The position numbers and the translations under genes were made by a program. Shown here in pieces: positions 34,673 to 44,289 of a stretch of 64,000 nt of DNA (positions within the stretch are counted from its first letter, which is position 1; each line of letters opens with the position of its first letter). Origin of the DNA: Kofleriaceae bacterium (GTDB lineage: Bacteria; Myxococcota_A; Polyangia; Haliangiales; Haliangiaceae); assembly GCA_020633495.1 (NCBI GenBank), contig JACKDR010000011.1, forward strand, positions 124,001 to 188,000, read 5' to 3'. The notes beneath the pieces were generated by a model. It was not told the origin of the DNA and made no database searches. It was given only the letters and a program-made list of their open reading frames with translations.

Positions 34673-36138
34673 CTACTCGGGCTCGGCCTCGAGGGTGATC
34701 AGGCATGGCTGGTCGGCGGTCATGTTGCAGCGGTGCTCGAGGATCACCTCCCAGGTCGAGGCGCCGGCCTCGAACGCGGCGAGCTCCCAGTCGGCGACGG
34801 GGAGGTCGGCGAGGAGGAACCGTCCCCGTGGGTCGGTGGTGACCGACGCGGCGACGTCGTCGCACTGGTGCGAGAGGATGTCGACGGCGCGGCACGCGAC
34901 CAGCTGCGCGCCGGCCGCGGGTCGGCCGCTCCGACCGATCAGGGTGCCCTCGATGCGGCCGCGCGCGATCGGAGCGACCGGCGGCAGCGCGGGGCCGGCG
35001 CCGACGACCGCGACGCTGGCGATGCCGGTGCGGAACGCGGGATCGCTGCCGCGCGGGTAGAAGGTCGGCGCGCCGGCGGCGTCGCGCACCAGGAGCCCGC
35101 GTGTCGTGGCGATCCACACCCGCCCCGCGTCGTCCATCGCGGCGGTGTCGCAGTCTCCGACCGGGACCTCGGGCGCCGCGAGCGCGAGCACGGCGGCGGT
35201 CGCCGGGTCGTAGATCGTGGTCTCGCCGTCGCGGCCGACGAACGCGATGCGACCGCCGCCGCCGGTGGCGACGCAGCGCACGTGGTGGGCGACGACGTCG
35301 GGGATCAGCGTCGGCCGCGCGCTGGAGACCTCGACGAGACCGGTGAAGGCGGCCCCCGCCGCGATCTGCTCGGCGCGGGTGTGCGCGTCGGGGGCGGCGT
35401 CAGGATCGCGCGCCATCGCGAGGTCTCGCTTGCCGCCGCGCACCATCGCGAACACGGCGCCGGTGCGAGTCGCGATCAGCTCGTCGACCATGGTCTCGTG
35501 CGGCAGGCCGACGAGCTGCACCTCCGTCCACGCGTCGGCGGCGCGGTGCCACACCGCGCTGAAGGTCGCGGCCCACAGGCCGCCGCGCGCGTCCACGGTC
35601 CCCGTCGTGGCGTCGATCGCCGGGCCCTCGACGGGGCTCCACGTGGTGCCGTCGGGCGGCAGCCGCCAGAACCGACGCGGCAAGGTGGGCCACCACGCCC
35701 ACAGCGCGCCGTCGGACGTGGCCGCGACCGCGGCGTCCTCGAGCCGCGGGCGGTCGCCGTCGGGCAGGCGGGTGCGCGCGATCGTGCCGTCCGCGGCGAG
35801 GCGCAGCGGCACGCCGAGGCCGGTCGCGATCAGCTCGCCGCCCTGCCCGACGGCGACGCGGGTCGTCGCCGCCTCGTCGGCACCAGCGAGCGCGGCGGTG
35901 GCGCGGAAGGCGCCGCCGTCGACGGTGGTGACGCCGAGCCCGACCAGGCCCCGGTCGCGTCGAGCGCGACCCGCGCCAGGTAGGCCGGGCCGGCGGGCGC
36001 GGCGGGCAACGCGGGCAGGCTCGTCACGCGCGAGATCGCGCCGGGCGGCGGCGCGGCCGCCGGCGCCGGCTTCGGCGGCGCCGACGAGCCCTTGCACGCG
36101 GCGAGCAACGTCAACGCGAGCGCGACCCGCTGGTTCAT
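34673..36138 (-). CDS. propeller lipoprotein with carboxypeptidase-regulatory-like tail, frameshifted
   Basis: ATG 36138 starts a lipoprotein signal (RVALALTLLAAC) and an Ala/Pro linker, reading to VALDATGAW at about 35950. From there the sensible frame is the one reading GLVGLGVTTVDGG and on to the stop at 34673. One base is missing in a GGGG run near 35950. The repaired protein is about 488 residues: propeller-like repeats (GGLWAATFSAVWHRAADAW, VWIATTRGLLVRDAAG), then a C-terminal beta-sandwich (GTLIGRSGRPAAGAQLV, DPRGRFLLADLP) resembling the carboxypeptidase regulatory domain. Envelope location is inferred; function is unknown. Confidence 0.65.
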
Positions 36139-36277
36139 CCTGGCCAATCTACACCGGTGCGGCCCCGCGCCGTGGCGTGTCGAGGCCGCCGCCGGCGGCG
36201 TGCGCCTCCACGCACCGGCCCATCCCGGCCACACGCGCTGCGCTGCCTTCGGCGGGCCGCGGTGGCCTCGCCGGCGG

Positions 36278-36571
36278 CTACCAGTAGAGGCGGAACGCGT
36301 CGACTTCGACGACCACGCCCAGCTGCTCGTACAACGCGGAGCTGATCTGCGACCACCACTCCTCGCGAGCCAGGATCGAGGCGTACTCCTGATCGTCCTC
36401 GTCACAGGTCACGTAGACGTGGACCTCGAGGACGAGCTTGGTCTCGTCCTGTCGGACCACCTCGGCGTCGAAAGAGGCCTCGACGCGACCGACGTCGGGC
36501 TCGGCGGGGCTGTGGAAGCTCCCCTTGCGGATGGCGGCCAGCGCGGCCTCGACGGTGGCGGAGTCGTGCAT
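36278..36571 (-). CDS. hypothetical protein
   Basis: This 97-residue soluble protein starts at ATG 36571. It contains alternating strand-like stretches (KLVLEVHVYVTCDEDD, VVVEVDAFRLYW) and a helix EWWSQISSALYEQLG, so a small alpha/beta fold is likely. I do not recognise the family. It stands alone between the propeller lipoprotein and a gap with a pseudogene remnant. Confidence 0.5.
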   Translation of the reverse strand: MHDSATVEAALAAIRKGSFHSPAEPDVGRVEASFDAEVVRQDETKLVLEVHVYVTCDEDDQEYASILAREEWWSQISSALYEQLGVVVEVDAFRLYW

Positions 36572-36988
36572 GGGACCTCGGCAGCGGAGCCCCTAGCGTA
36601 CCTCGGCTCCATGTCGAGGGGGCGGCGGTCTCGCGCCGCGGTCGGGCTCACGCGCCGCCGGCCGCGCAGAGCCCGTCCCGCCAGTCGGAGCGGGTCGTGC
36701 ACGTGCGCATCGCACGCCTCCTGCGCTCCCGACCGGCGCGGCCGCGCGCGCTCGATGTACCGCGCGCCCGCGCTGGCGCGAGCGACACCGACGACGGCGC
36801 GGATCGAGGCCGCGAGGATCGCGAGATCGAGGCCGGCCTGCTGCGTGGGCCCCTCGGGGTGGGAACGAGCCGCGTGCCAGCTCGCGCCCGAGAATTTCCG
36901 AGGACGTCGCCAGGGTGGTCGAAGTGGCTGAACGCGCCGAGGCCCGCGGCATCGCCCTCCGGGTGGCGTATGCTGCTTCGATCGCATC
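36572..36988. other. 417-bp gap holding a lipoprotein remnant
   Basis: Apart from the Cys-rich remnant at 36640-36760, I see no gene in either strand. The part next to 36989 must carry the promoter of the histidine kinase gene. Confidence 0.5.
36640..36760 (-). pseudogene. deletion remnant of the Cys-rich lipoprotein family
   Basis: The minus strand reads AMRTCTTRSDW followed directly by RDGLCAAGGA and a stop at 36648. The gene at 40729-41310 has AMRTCTTSSDC and, about 60 residues later, CRDGLCVAGGS as its end. Nucleotide identity between the two places is high in both blocks, so this is a copy with the middle of the Cys module deleted and no signal peptide left. Confidence 0.7.
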
Positions 36989-37012
36989 GTGTGGACCTCG
37001 CTCGCGGATGGA

Positions 37013-38893
37013 ATGGCGATGGCCGACATCTCACGGTTGACCAAGATCATCGACAGCGTGCCGGCGTACGTCGCGTACGTGACGCTCGCCGATCTGCGCT
37101 ACCGCTTCGTCAACCAGCGCTTCGAGGAGGCCTACAAGCTGCCGCGGGCGAGCATCATCGGCCGCCACATCCGCGACGTGATCGGCGAGGCGAACTACGC
37201 GTTCGCCCAGCCCTACATCGAGGAGGTCCGGCAGGGGCGCAACGCGTCGTACGTGAACCGCTTCGAGATCGCGCAGGGCAGCCGCTGGCTCAGGGTCAAC
37301 TACATCCCGGACCACGACGGCGGGCCGGAGGTCGTCGGCATCATCGTCCTGACCTACGACATCAGCGAGCAGAAGCAGATCGAGGAGGCGCTGGTCCAGT
37401 CCCAGGAGACCTACCGCTCGACGATCGACGCGTTCGAGGACAGCCTGATCGCCGTCGACCGCGAGATGACCATCGTGCTGGCCAATCAGGCCTTCTTGCG
37501 CAACCAGGCCCGGCGCGACCTCGACGTCGACGTCATCGGACGCAAGCTGACGGAGGCGCTCCCCTACATCCCCGAAGCATCGCTGGCCGAGTACCCGCAG
37601 ATCTTCGCCGACGGCAAGCCGATCACCACCGAGCACGAGTACCGCATCGCCGGCAGGGATCTCTGCGCCGAAACGCGCAAGATCCCGGTGATGGAAGGCG
37701 GTGAGGTGGTGCGCGTCGTGACCATCGTCCGCGACCTGACCGACAAGCGCCGCATGGAGCGGGAGCTCAACCGCGCCCAGCGACTCGAGTCGCTGGGGCA
37801 GCTGGCCGGCGGCATCGCCCACGACTTCAACAACATCCTCACCGCCCTGTTCGGCAACGTCCAGCTGGCGCGACTGGCGGCGGAGCCCGGCAGCCCGCAG
37901 TGGCAGTACCTGCGCGACTCGGAGCTGGCCTGTCAGCAAGCCGAGAAGCTCACCCGCCAGCTGCTGACCTTCGCCAAGGGAGGCGAGCCCATGAAGAAGG
38001 TGGTCGACCTGTCCAGCCTGGTCGACCACGCCGCGCGGTTCTCGTTGCGCGGCTCCAACGTGGACTACCAGCTCCGCTTGCCCGACGACCTCTGGCACGT
38101 GGAGGCGGACGAGGGCCAGCTCGGCCAGGTGTTCAACAACCTGGTGATCAACGCGAATCAGGCCATGCCTGAAGGTGGGAACATCCTCATCGAGGGCGCC
38201 AACCTCACGCTGAGCGCCGAGCAGGCCAAGGTCATCGCCTGCGAGCCCGGGCGGTATGTGCGCATCAGCGTCGAGGACCGCGGCGAGGGGATCGACGTCG
38301 ATCACCTGGCGAAGATCTTCGACCCCTTCTTCTCGACGAAGACGACCGGCAGCGGCCTCGGCCTGACCACCTGCTACTCGATCGTCCGACGTCATGGCGG
38401 GCAGATCGACGTCCGCTCCGAGCTCGGCCGGGGCAGCACGTTCCGCGTCTACCTGCCCGCCTCCGACGAGACCGCGGCTGCCGCGCCGTCGACCACGGCG
38501 CCGAGCCGTGGCGGCGGCCGGCTCCTGTTCATGGATGACGACCGCACCGTCAGGGACACGGCCGCGCGGATGCTCCGCGTGCTGGGCTACCAGGTCGACT
38601 TCGCCCAGCACGGAGAGGAGGCGCTGACCATGTACGCGCGGGCGAAGCGCGGCGGCGAGCGCTACGACGGCGTGATCCTGGATCTGACCATCTCGGGGGG
38701 CATGGGCGGCAAGGAGTGCATGGCGCGCCTCCTGGCCACCGACCCCGACGCCCGCGTCGTGATCAGCAGCGGATACTCCAACGACCCGATCATGGCGGAC
38801 TACCAGCGCTTCGGCGCCGCGGCCGTGATCCCCAAGCCCTTCAGCCTCGAGGCGCTGGGCGAGACCTTGGGTCGGGTCCTCGACGGCCGCTGA
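37013..38893 (+). CDS. hybrid sensor histidine kinase with receiver domain
   Basis: This 626-residue soluble kinase is read from ATG 37013; GTG 36989 and ATG 37019 are alternatives. Two PAS domains cover about residues 10-115 and 120-245. The H-box is GGIAHDFNNILT, followed by the ATPase motifs NLVINANQAMP, DRGEGI and GSGLGLTTC. A receiver domain (about 505-626) has FMDDD, ILDLTIS with the phospho-accepting Asp, and PKPFSLE. No transmembrane segment is seen, so it senses cytoplasmic signals through PAS. The partner response regulator is not adjacent. Its domain order is the same as in the kinase at 51142. Confidence 0.9.
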   Translation: MAMADISRLTKIIDSVPAYVAYVTLADLRYRFVNQRFEEAYKLPRASIIGRHIRDVIGEANYAFAQPYIEEVRQGRNASYVNRFEIAQGSRWLRVNYIPDHDGGPEVVGIIVLTYDISEQKQIEEALVQSQETYRSTIDAFEDSLIAVDREMTIVLANQAFLRNQARRDLDVDVIGRKLTEALPYIPEASLAEYPQIFADGKPITTEHEYRIAGRDLCAETRKIPVMEGGEVVRVVTIVRDLTDKRRMERELNRAQRLESLGQLAGGIAHDFNNILTALFGNVQLARLAAEPGSPQWQYLRDSELACQQAEKLTRQLLTFAKGGEPMKKVVDLSSLVDHAARFSLRGSNVDYQLRLPDDLWHVEADEGQLGQVFNNLVINANQAMPEGGNILIEGANLTLSAEQAKVIACEPGRYVRISVEDRGEGIDVDHLAKIFDPFFSTKTTGSGLGLTTCYSIVRRHGGQIDVRSELGRGSTFRVYLPASDETAAAAPSTTAPSRGGGRLLFMDDDRTVRDTAARMLRVLGYQVDFAQHGEEALTMYARAKRGGERYDGVILDLTISGGMGGKECMARLLATDPDARVVISSGYSNDPIMADYQRFGAAAVIPKPFSLEALGETLGRVLDGR

Positions 38894-38972
38894 GCGGCGC
38901 GGATGCGCGCGTGGCCCCCCGCGCGCCTCGGCGGGGGTCGTGCCGGAGGCGCCGTCTCCGCGAGTAGCTCCT

Positions 38973-40694
38973 TCAGCGCTCGCCGTCCACCGCCTGGGCT
39001 CCCGACCGCCGCGGCCGCGCGCGCTCGACGAGCGCGGGCAACGCCCACGCGGCGGCGACGCTCAGCAGCGGGACGACGAACAGCAGGTTGCGCGGCCGCA
39101 CCGAGCGCACGCTGCCGACCATCACGCAGGCGGCGAACGCGAGGGCCAGCGCCAGCAGCCAGCCGCGCGCCTCGGGGCGTCGCGCCGCCGACGCGACCAC
39201 GCCGGCGACGACGATCACGGCGAGGACGCCGAGGCCGGCCGACGCGGTGTCGACGCCGAACGCGGCGAGGCTGGCGGTCGCGGCGATCAGGCCCGGGACC
39301 GAGCCGCGCCCCATGCCGTGCGCCGGAGCCTGGGCCGCGGCGATCTGCCCGCCGAGGTCGTGGCCTGGCAGGGTGGCGTGCCGTGCGGCCTGCCACGCGC
39401 CGGGCACGGTGGGCGCGGCCCACAGGGCGACGACCACCGCGGCGGCGATCACCCCGCCGAGCGCCAGCCGGCGCTGCCGGGCCAGCACCACGATCGCGAG
39501 CGTCGCCGCGGTGGCGCCGAACAGCGTGTCGATCCAGAACAGCAGGCCGGCTCCCGCGACCACCGCGACCAGGTGCAGGCGCGTGAACCGTCGCGACAGC
39601 AGCGGCGCCACCACCGCCGCGAGCACGCACACCGCGGCCGCGTAGGGCCGCGCCAGGACGCCGTCGCGCACCACGGCGGCGCCGACGACGACCGGCAGGG
39701 CCGCGACCAGCGTGGTCCAGCGCGGCCAGCGTCGCACCAGCGCGGCCACGAACAGCACCAGCCCCGTGATCGCGAACGCCAGGGCCGGTGCGCGCAGCGC
39801 GAGGGCGGTGTCGGCGCCGCCGAGGTGCTCGACCCAGGCCAGCTCGAGCGCGCGGAACAGCGGCGGGTGGAGCCACGCGTCGTGGTCGCCGTCGAAGACG
39901 CGGCCGCCGACCGCGTAGACCCGCGCCTCGTCGGTCTCCACGGCGACGCCGTGGGCCGACGCGACGCGCAGCGCGACCCCGACGACGACCAGCAGCGCGG
40001 CGGCGATCGCGATCGACCGGGGCACGCTCACGGCCGACGGCTCCCCCGAGGCGCGGCCGAACCGCCACGCCAGGGCGACGGTGAGCAGCGCGCACGCCGT
40101 CCACCAGCCCACGACCAGCTGCCCGGGCGAGACGCCGAGAGCCGCGCGCGCCCACACGATGGCCGGTGTGAGGATGCCCCACCGTCCCGACCAGGCGCCG
40201 TCGGCGTCGACGCCCTCCGTGGGGCGCGCCATCCCTTGCGACGCCTGCGCCGGCTGGATCCAGAGCTCGCCGGCGTCGGCGCCCTGCAGCGCCGCGGCGA
40301 CCCGCGCCGGCGCGGCGGCGTCGTAGCCGAAGACCTCGACCCGCACGGCGTGGCCGTCGCGGGTGGTCAGGAGCACGCCGCCCGGCGGTTGCACCCAGGC
40401 CGGCGCCCCCGCGAGGTCGTGGGCGTCGGCGCCGCCGTCGAGCTGCACCCGCAGCTCGCGCTCCTGCGCGAGCACGTCGCGGACGTCGGCGTCGAGCGCG
40501 CGCGCGACCCGCGTCGCCAGCGCCAGGCTCGCCGCCTCCTTGCCCGCCGGGATCACCCACGGCAGGTCCGCGACCGCCGGCGCGGCGACGCCCCCGCCCC
40601 GCAGCCCCCAGGAGGCCGCGAGCAAGGTGAGCGCGATGACGGCCACCGCCGCGATGGCCTCCAGTCGTGGGCGTGGCGGTCCGACGGAGCTCAT
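38973..40694 (-). CDS. multi-pass membrane protein, GT-C glycosyltransferase-like
   Basis: This 573-residue protein has an N-terminal transmembrane segment, an exported region of about 140 residues, then about ten hydrophobic helices. VETDEARVYAVGG before the run of helices and HPPLFRALELAW after it resemble the loop of GT-C (family 39-like) enzymes, where acidic residues bind metal and a lipid-linked sugar. Members transfer sugars at the membrane's outer face. Family assignment is by layout, so it could be another polytopic protein. It has no obvious operon partner. Confidence 0.6.
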   Translation of the reverse strand: MSSVGPPRPRLEAIAAVAVIALTLLAASWGLRGGGVAAPAVADLPWVIPAGKEAASLALATRVARALDADVRDVLAQERELRVQLDGGADAHDLAGAPAWVQPPGGVLLTTRDGHAVRVEVFGYDAAAPARVAAALQGADAGELWIQPAQASQGMARPTEGVDADGAWSGRWGILTPAIVWARAALGVSPGQLVVGWWTACALLTVALAWRFGRASGEPSAVSVPRSIAIAAALLVVVGVALRVASAHGVAVETDEARVYAVGGRVFDGDHDAWLHPPLFRALELAWVEHLGGADTALALRAPALAFAITGLVLFVAALVRRWPRWTTLVAALPVVVGAAVVRDGVLARPYAAAVCVLAAVVAPLLSRRFTRLHLVAVVAGAGLLFWIDTLFGATAATLAIVVLARQRRLALGGVIAAAVVVALWAAPTVPGAWQAARHATLPGHDLGGQIAAAQAPAHGMGRGSVPGLIAATASLAAFGVDTASAGLGVLAVIVVAGVVASAARRPEARGWLLALALAFAACVMVGSVRSVRPRNLLFVVPLLSVAAAWALPALVERARPRRSGAQAVDGER

Positions 40695-40728
40695 GCGGTG
40701 CTCGCGCGCGCGCGAGCCTGCGACCAGC

Positions 40729-41310
40729 TCACGAGCCGCCGGCCACGCAGAGCCCGTCCCGGCACACCGCGCGTCGCACCTGGCCGTCGATGCCGTGGCC
40801 GCCGCCGCCGCAGCTCGCCTCGGGGCAGGTCATCGAGTTCGGGCACGCGGCGTGGTAGGCGTCGCGCTGGCTCCGGTTGATCGCGTTGGTGCAGTTGCAG
40901 GGGTCGATGCTGGCCCAGGCGGCCGCATCGGGGCAGTACAGCACGCAGTCGGAGCTGGTCGTGCACGTGCGCATCGCGTCCCGACCGGTGCGGCGGACCG
41001 GTGGCCTGGTCGACGGCGTCTTGGGGGCCGGCCTGGTCGCGGGCGGCTTGCTCGACGCCGTGGCCGCGGGCGCGGCGTCGGGCACGGCCGCGGGCGCGGC
41101 GTCAGGCACCGCCGTGGGCGCGGCGTCGGGCGGCGCCGCCGGGACCGCCGCAGGTCCGCCGACCGCGACCGCGACCGCGCCGTCGGCGGCGTGCGACGGC
41201 GCCGCGGCCGGCGCGCGGTCGTGATCGTCCTTGGTCGCACGCGAACAGGCCGCCGCGGTCAGGAGCGTACAGAAGAGGACCACCGCTCGTCGGGAGACGC
41301 GCTCGATCAT
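40729..41310 (-). CDS. cysteine-rich lipoprotein
   Basis: This 193-residue protein has a signal peptide and lipobox (LLTAAC near residue 22). An Ala/Pro/Asp linker with repeated AAPAAVPDA units runs from about 50 to 85. One Cys module (about 112-193) follows: MRTCTTSSDCVLYC, then DPCNCTNAI, then CPNSMTCPEASC and CRDGLCVAGGS. The pattern matches each half of the gene at 10448. A deleted copy exists at 36640. Disulphide-bonded surface lipoprotein; function unknown. Confidence 0.72.
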   Translation of the reverse strand: MIERVSRRAVVLFCTLLTAAACSRATKDDHDRAPAAAPSHAADGAVAVAVGGPAAVPAAPPDAAPTAVPDAAPAAVPDAAPAATASSKPPATRPAPKTPSTRPPVRRTGRDAMRTCTTSSDCVLYCPDAAAWASIDPCNCTNAINRSQRDAYHAACPNSMTCPEASCGGGGHGIDGQVRRAVCRDGLCVAGGS

Positions 41311-41391
41311 GGGCCCATGGTAGTCCGGCGACGTGGCGCGCCGCCATCCCGTCCGGGCCGCACGCGGGCCGGGCCGCCGAGAAGATCGCGA

Positions 41392-42255
41392 TCAGACCGC
41401 CGGCAGCGCGAGGCTGCGCCAGCGGCCGTCCTGGTAGACGTGCACCGCGGTGCCCTCGAAGCTCTGGGAGGCGATCACGGCGTCTCCGACGGCCGCGAGC
41501 AGGTTGCAGTAGCCGAGCGGAGCGAGCTCGACGCCGCCGCCGTGCAGGCGCAGGACGCCGGTCCGGGTGCCGACGAACCGCTCGCCGCCGAGCTGCGCCA
41601 CGGCGATCGTCGGTGCGCCGCCGTCGTGCGCGAGCGTCGACCACGCGCCGTCGCGACGGAGCCGGATGTCGTCGGCGGTCACCAGCAGATCGTCGGGCGC
41701 GGTGACGATCACACCCGAGGGCTCCTCGGCGAAGGGCATGTCGACCAGCTCGAAGGCGTGGCCGTTCCAGCGGTGGAGGCCCTCGCCCGCGGTGCACACG
41801 TAGATCGCCTCCGGCGACAGGCCATGCAGGCCGAACGCCATGTCGACGTCGTCGGGGAACGGGTGCGCGGTCCACTGGCCGTCGGCGCGGACGTGGAGGG
41901 CTCGGTTGCTCGCGACGAAGACGACCTCGGCGCCGGGGCGATCGCCGGGCAGGCCGAAGATGCGCTCGGGGGGCTCGTCGGGGGCGCCGACGGCCTCGCG
42001 GGTCCAGGCGCCGTCGCGGCCGACGGCGACGAAGCCGTCGACGCAGGTGCAGTACATCGTGCCGGCGTCGGACATCCACGCGCCGTACACCGGATGGGGC
42101 AGCCGCTCGGCGACCTCGAGCCGATCGCCGACGACGCGGAGCAGCGCGACGGTGGCGAACGTGTCGCCGTCGATGTCGTCGGGGTCGCCGGCGACGACGC
42201 GCGCGGCGGCGAGCGAGGTGCCGGCGGCGGAGACGGGCGCGAGGGTGCGGGACAT
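41392..42255 (-). CDS. propeller-like hypothetical protein
   Basis: This 287-residue protein starts at ATG 42255 (MSRTLAPVSAAGTS). Repeated blades are visible: VYGAWMSDAGTMYC, ALHVRADGQWTAHPFPD, IYVCTAGEGLHRWNGHAF, VRLRRDGAW-like and VLRLHGGGVELAPLG. The spacing of about 40 residues suggests a six- or seven-bladed beta-propeller. No signal peptide is seen. It resembles self-reporting 'WxxA' propellers of myxobacteria. Function is unknown. It is divergent from the protease gene at 42312. Confidence 0.6.
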   Translation of the reverse strand: MSRTLAPVSAAGTSLAAARVVAGDPDDIDGDTFATVALLRVVGDRLEVAERLPHPVYGAWMSDAGTMYCTCVDGFVAVGRDGAWTREAVGAPDEPPERIFGLPGDRPGAEVVFVASNRALHVRADGQWTAHPFPDDVDMAFGLHGLSPEAIYVCTAGEGLHRWNGHAFELVDMPFAEEPSGVIVTAPDDLLVTADDIRLRRDGAWSTLAHDGGAPTIAVAQLGGERFVGTRTGVLRLHGGGVELAPLGYCNLLAAVGDAVIASQSFEGTAVHVYQDGRWRSLALPAV

Positions 42256-42311
42256 GGCCTCATCATCGCGCACACGCGGCGCGGGCGCGAACGCGGTGTA
42301 CGCTCGGCACG

Positions 42312-43247
42312 ATGCGGATGCGCGCGCTCGTCCTGGTGTGGCTCGGTCTGGTCGGCGTCGCGCCGGGCTGCGGCGGCGCGGCGCGCGGCGGCGCGCTGGC
42401 CGGGGCGCCCCGCGAGGGCGACCTGACCGAGCCCGCCGTCGACGACGCGCAGCTCCGCCCCGACACGTTCGGCTACGGCGCCCACGGCCGCGAGCTGGCG
42501 GTGGTCGGCTGCGACGCGCCGCTGGAGTACGCGCTGGGGACGATCGATCCCCGGTTCGGGCTGGGCCGCAAGCAGGCGCTGGCGGCGCTCGCGCGAGCGG
42601 CGGCGAGGTGGGAGCGCGCCGCGGGGCGGCCGATGTTCCGCTACAGCCCGCGCTCGGCGTTCACGATCGACTTCGTCTTCGACGAGCGGCAGGAGATGAT
42701 GAACGCGCGGCTCGCCGGGCGCGACGACGTCGCCGAGGTGCGGCGCCGCCACGCCGCGCTCGCCGCCGAGCACGACGCGGCGCTCGCCGCGTACGAGGTC
42801 CGACGCCAGGCGTACGAGGCGACGGTCGCGACCTGGAACCAGCAGGGCGGCGCGCCTCCGGACGACAAGCGCGCGCTCGACGCCGAGAAGCAGCGGCTGC
42901 GCGCCGAGCAGGCGCGCCTCGACGGCATGCTGCCGCGGCTCGAGGCCCTCGCCTTCTTCATCAACTCGCGGGGGCGCACCCCCGACCCGACCGACTATCC
43001 CCACCTGCTCGCCGGCGAGACCACGCGGGTCGCGCACGGCGCGACGATGACGACGCTGCACGTGGACATCTTCATGTTCCGCAGCTGGGACGGCCTGGCC
43101 TTCGTCCTCGCGCACGAGCTCGGGCACAGCCTCGGCATGGACCACGTCGTCTCGGAGGACGCGATCATGTACGGACCGCCGGCGTCCGCCGCGCCCTCCG
43201 CCGACGACCACGTCGAGCTGGCCCGGGTGTGCCCGGCGGCGCGCTGA
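42312..43247 (+). CDS. matrixin-like zinc metalloprotease lipoprotein
   Basis: This 311-residue protein has a signal peptide ending in APGC, a lipobox. The catalytic zinc motif is HELGHSLGMDH at about residue 272, the long HExxHxxGxxH form of metzincins, followed by IMYGPP in place of the Met-turn. The middle (about 135-205) is a charged helical region likely to form a coiled coil. It fits the M10 matrixin-like group seen in myxobacteria. An extracellular, lipid-anchored protease is expected; the target is unknown. Confidence 0.82.
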   Translation: MRMRALVLVWLGLVGVAPGCGGAARGGALAGAPREGDLTEPAVDDAQLRPDTFGYGAHGRELAVVGCDAPLEYALGTIDPRFGLGRKQALAALARAAARWERAAGRPMFRYSPRSAFTIDFVFDERQEMMNARLAGRDDVAEVRRRHAALAAEHDAALAAYEVRRQAYEATVATWNQQGGAPPDDKRALDAEKQRLRAEQARLDGMLPRLEALAFFINSRGRTPDPTDYPHLLAGETTRVAHGATMTTLHVDIFMFRSWDGLAFVLAHELGHSLGMDHVVSEDAIMYGPPASAAPSADDHVELARVCPAAR

Positions 43248-43281
43248 CGCGCCCGGGGGCCACGCCGCGGCGGCGCACCGG

Positions 43282-44244
43282 CTACACCAGCGTCGCCCTC
43301 ACGAGCTGCCACTGCTCCCACGCCCGTCGCGGCTCGAGATCGGCGTAGCCCCGGCTCCGCTCGAGCGCGAGCGCGCGACGCGCGTCCACCGCCATCGCCG
43401 GTGCCTCGGCGACGAGGCGCTCGACCTCCATCCGGGTCAGCGCGCTACCCTTGGCGCGCTCGGCCGCCAGGAGCTGCGCGACCAGCGCCGGGATGATGGT
43501 CGGGACGAGATCCTGGGCGCCCAGGCCGGGGGCGCCCTCGGGCAGGAACCGCCACACGCCGAAGGGGTTGTGACGGCCGTCGTCGGGGTGGTGCCGGTGA
43601 TCCGGCCAGCGCTCGAACGCACGCCGGGGCGAAGCGTCGTCGGGCCGGAAGGTGTGCCCCGAGGCCAGCGCGGGATCCTCGGCGAGCTGGAAGACGCCGA
43701 ATCCGGCGAGCCACCGCGCCGCCGTGTCGGGGTCAGCCATCGCGATCTCGGCGTCGGGCAGCTCGAACTGGTGCATGCCGCAGGTGAACTGCGTGTCGTC
43801 GTCCTGCACCCGGATCACGCTGGCGGCGTAGAGATCGGTGGACAGGCCGGAGTCGAGGCGCGCCAGCCACGGCTCCCAGGTCGAGGCAGCCCCCGAACCC
43901 TCCATGCGAACGGCGACGCCGCCGACGTCGCGCAGCGCGCGCCCCAGCGCGGCCGCGCGGGCGGCCGCCCGGTCGAGGCGCTGCGCGATCTCGACGAGGG
44001 CCGCGCGACCGAACCCGTCCACCAGGGCGACGACATCGTCGGGCAGCGCGCCGTCCGGTCCCCACGCGAAGCCCCGCGCGAGGTCGCGATCGGCGACGAC
44101 GTCGACGTAGACGCCGTCGAGCGCCGGCGTGCCGGCCCGAGGCGCCGCCGAGATGCCGCGCGCGCGCAGCGCATCGATGACCTCTCGAGGGTGCTCCCAG
44201 GGCCCGGGGACCAGCAGGAAGAACGACGGGATCCGGTCGGTCAT
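43282..44244 (-). CDS. hypothetical protein (DUF4261-like)
   Basis: This 320-residue soluble protein starts at ATG 44244. It opens SFFLLVPGPWEHPREVIDAL, has TFRPDDASPRRAFERWPDH in the middle and ends RAWEQWQLVRATLV. I only have a weak impression of a DUF4261-like fold; no catalytic motif is visible. It lies between a protease and a hydrolase gene, both in the opposite direction, and has no operon partner. Confidence 0.5.
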   Translation of the reverse strand: MTDRIPSFFLLVPGPWEHPREVIDALRARGISAAPRAGTPALDGVYVDVVADRDLARGFAWGPDGALPDDVVALVDGFGRAALVEIAQRLDRAAARAAALGRALRDVGGVAVRMEGSGAASTWEPWLARLDSGLSTDLYAASVIRVQDDDTQFTCGMHQFELPDAEIAMADPDTAARWLAGFGVFQLAEDPALASGHTFRPDDASPRRAFERWPDHRHHPDDGRHNPFGVWRFLPEGAPGLGAQDLVPTIIPALVAQLLAAERAKGSALTRMEVERLVAEAPAMAVDARRALALERSRGYADLEPRRAWEQWQLVRATLV

Positions 44245-44289
44245 GGCCGGAGGTTAGATCGCGGCCGGGTGGCACGGTACGCTGGACGC

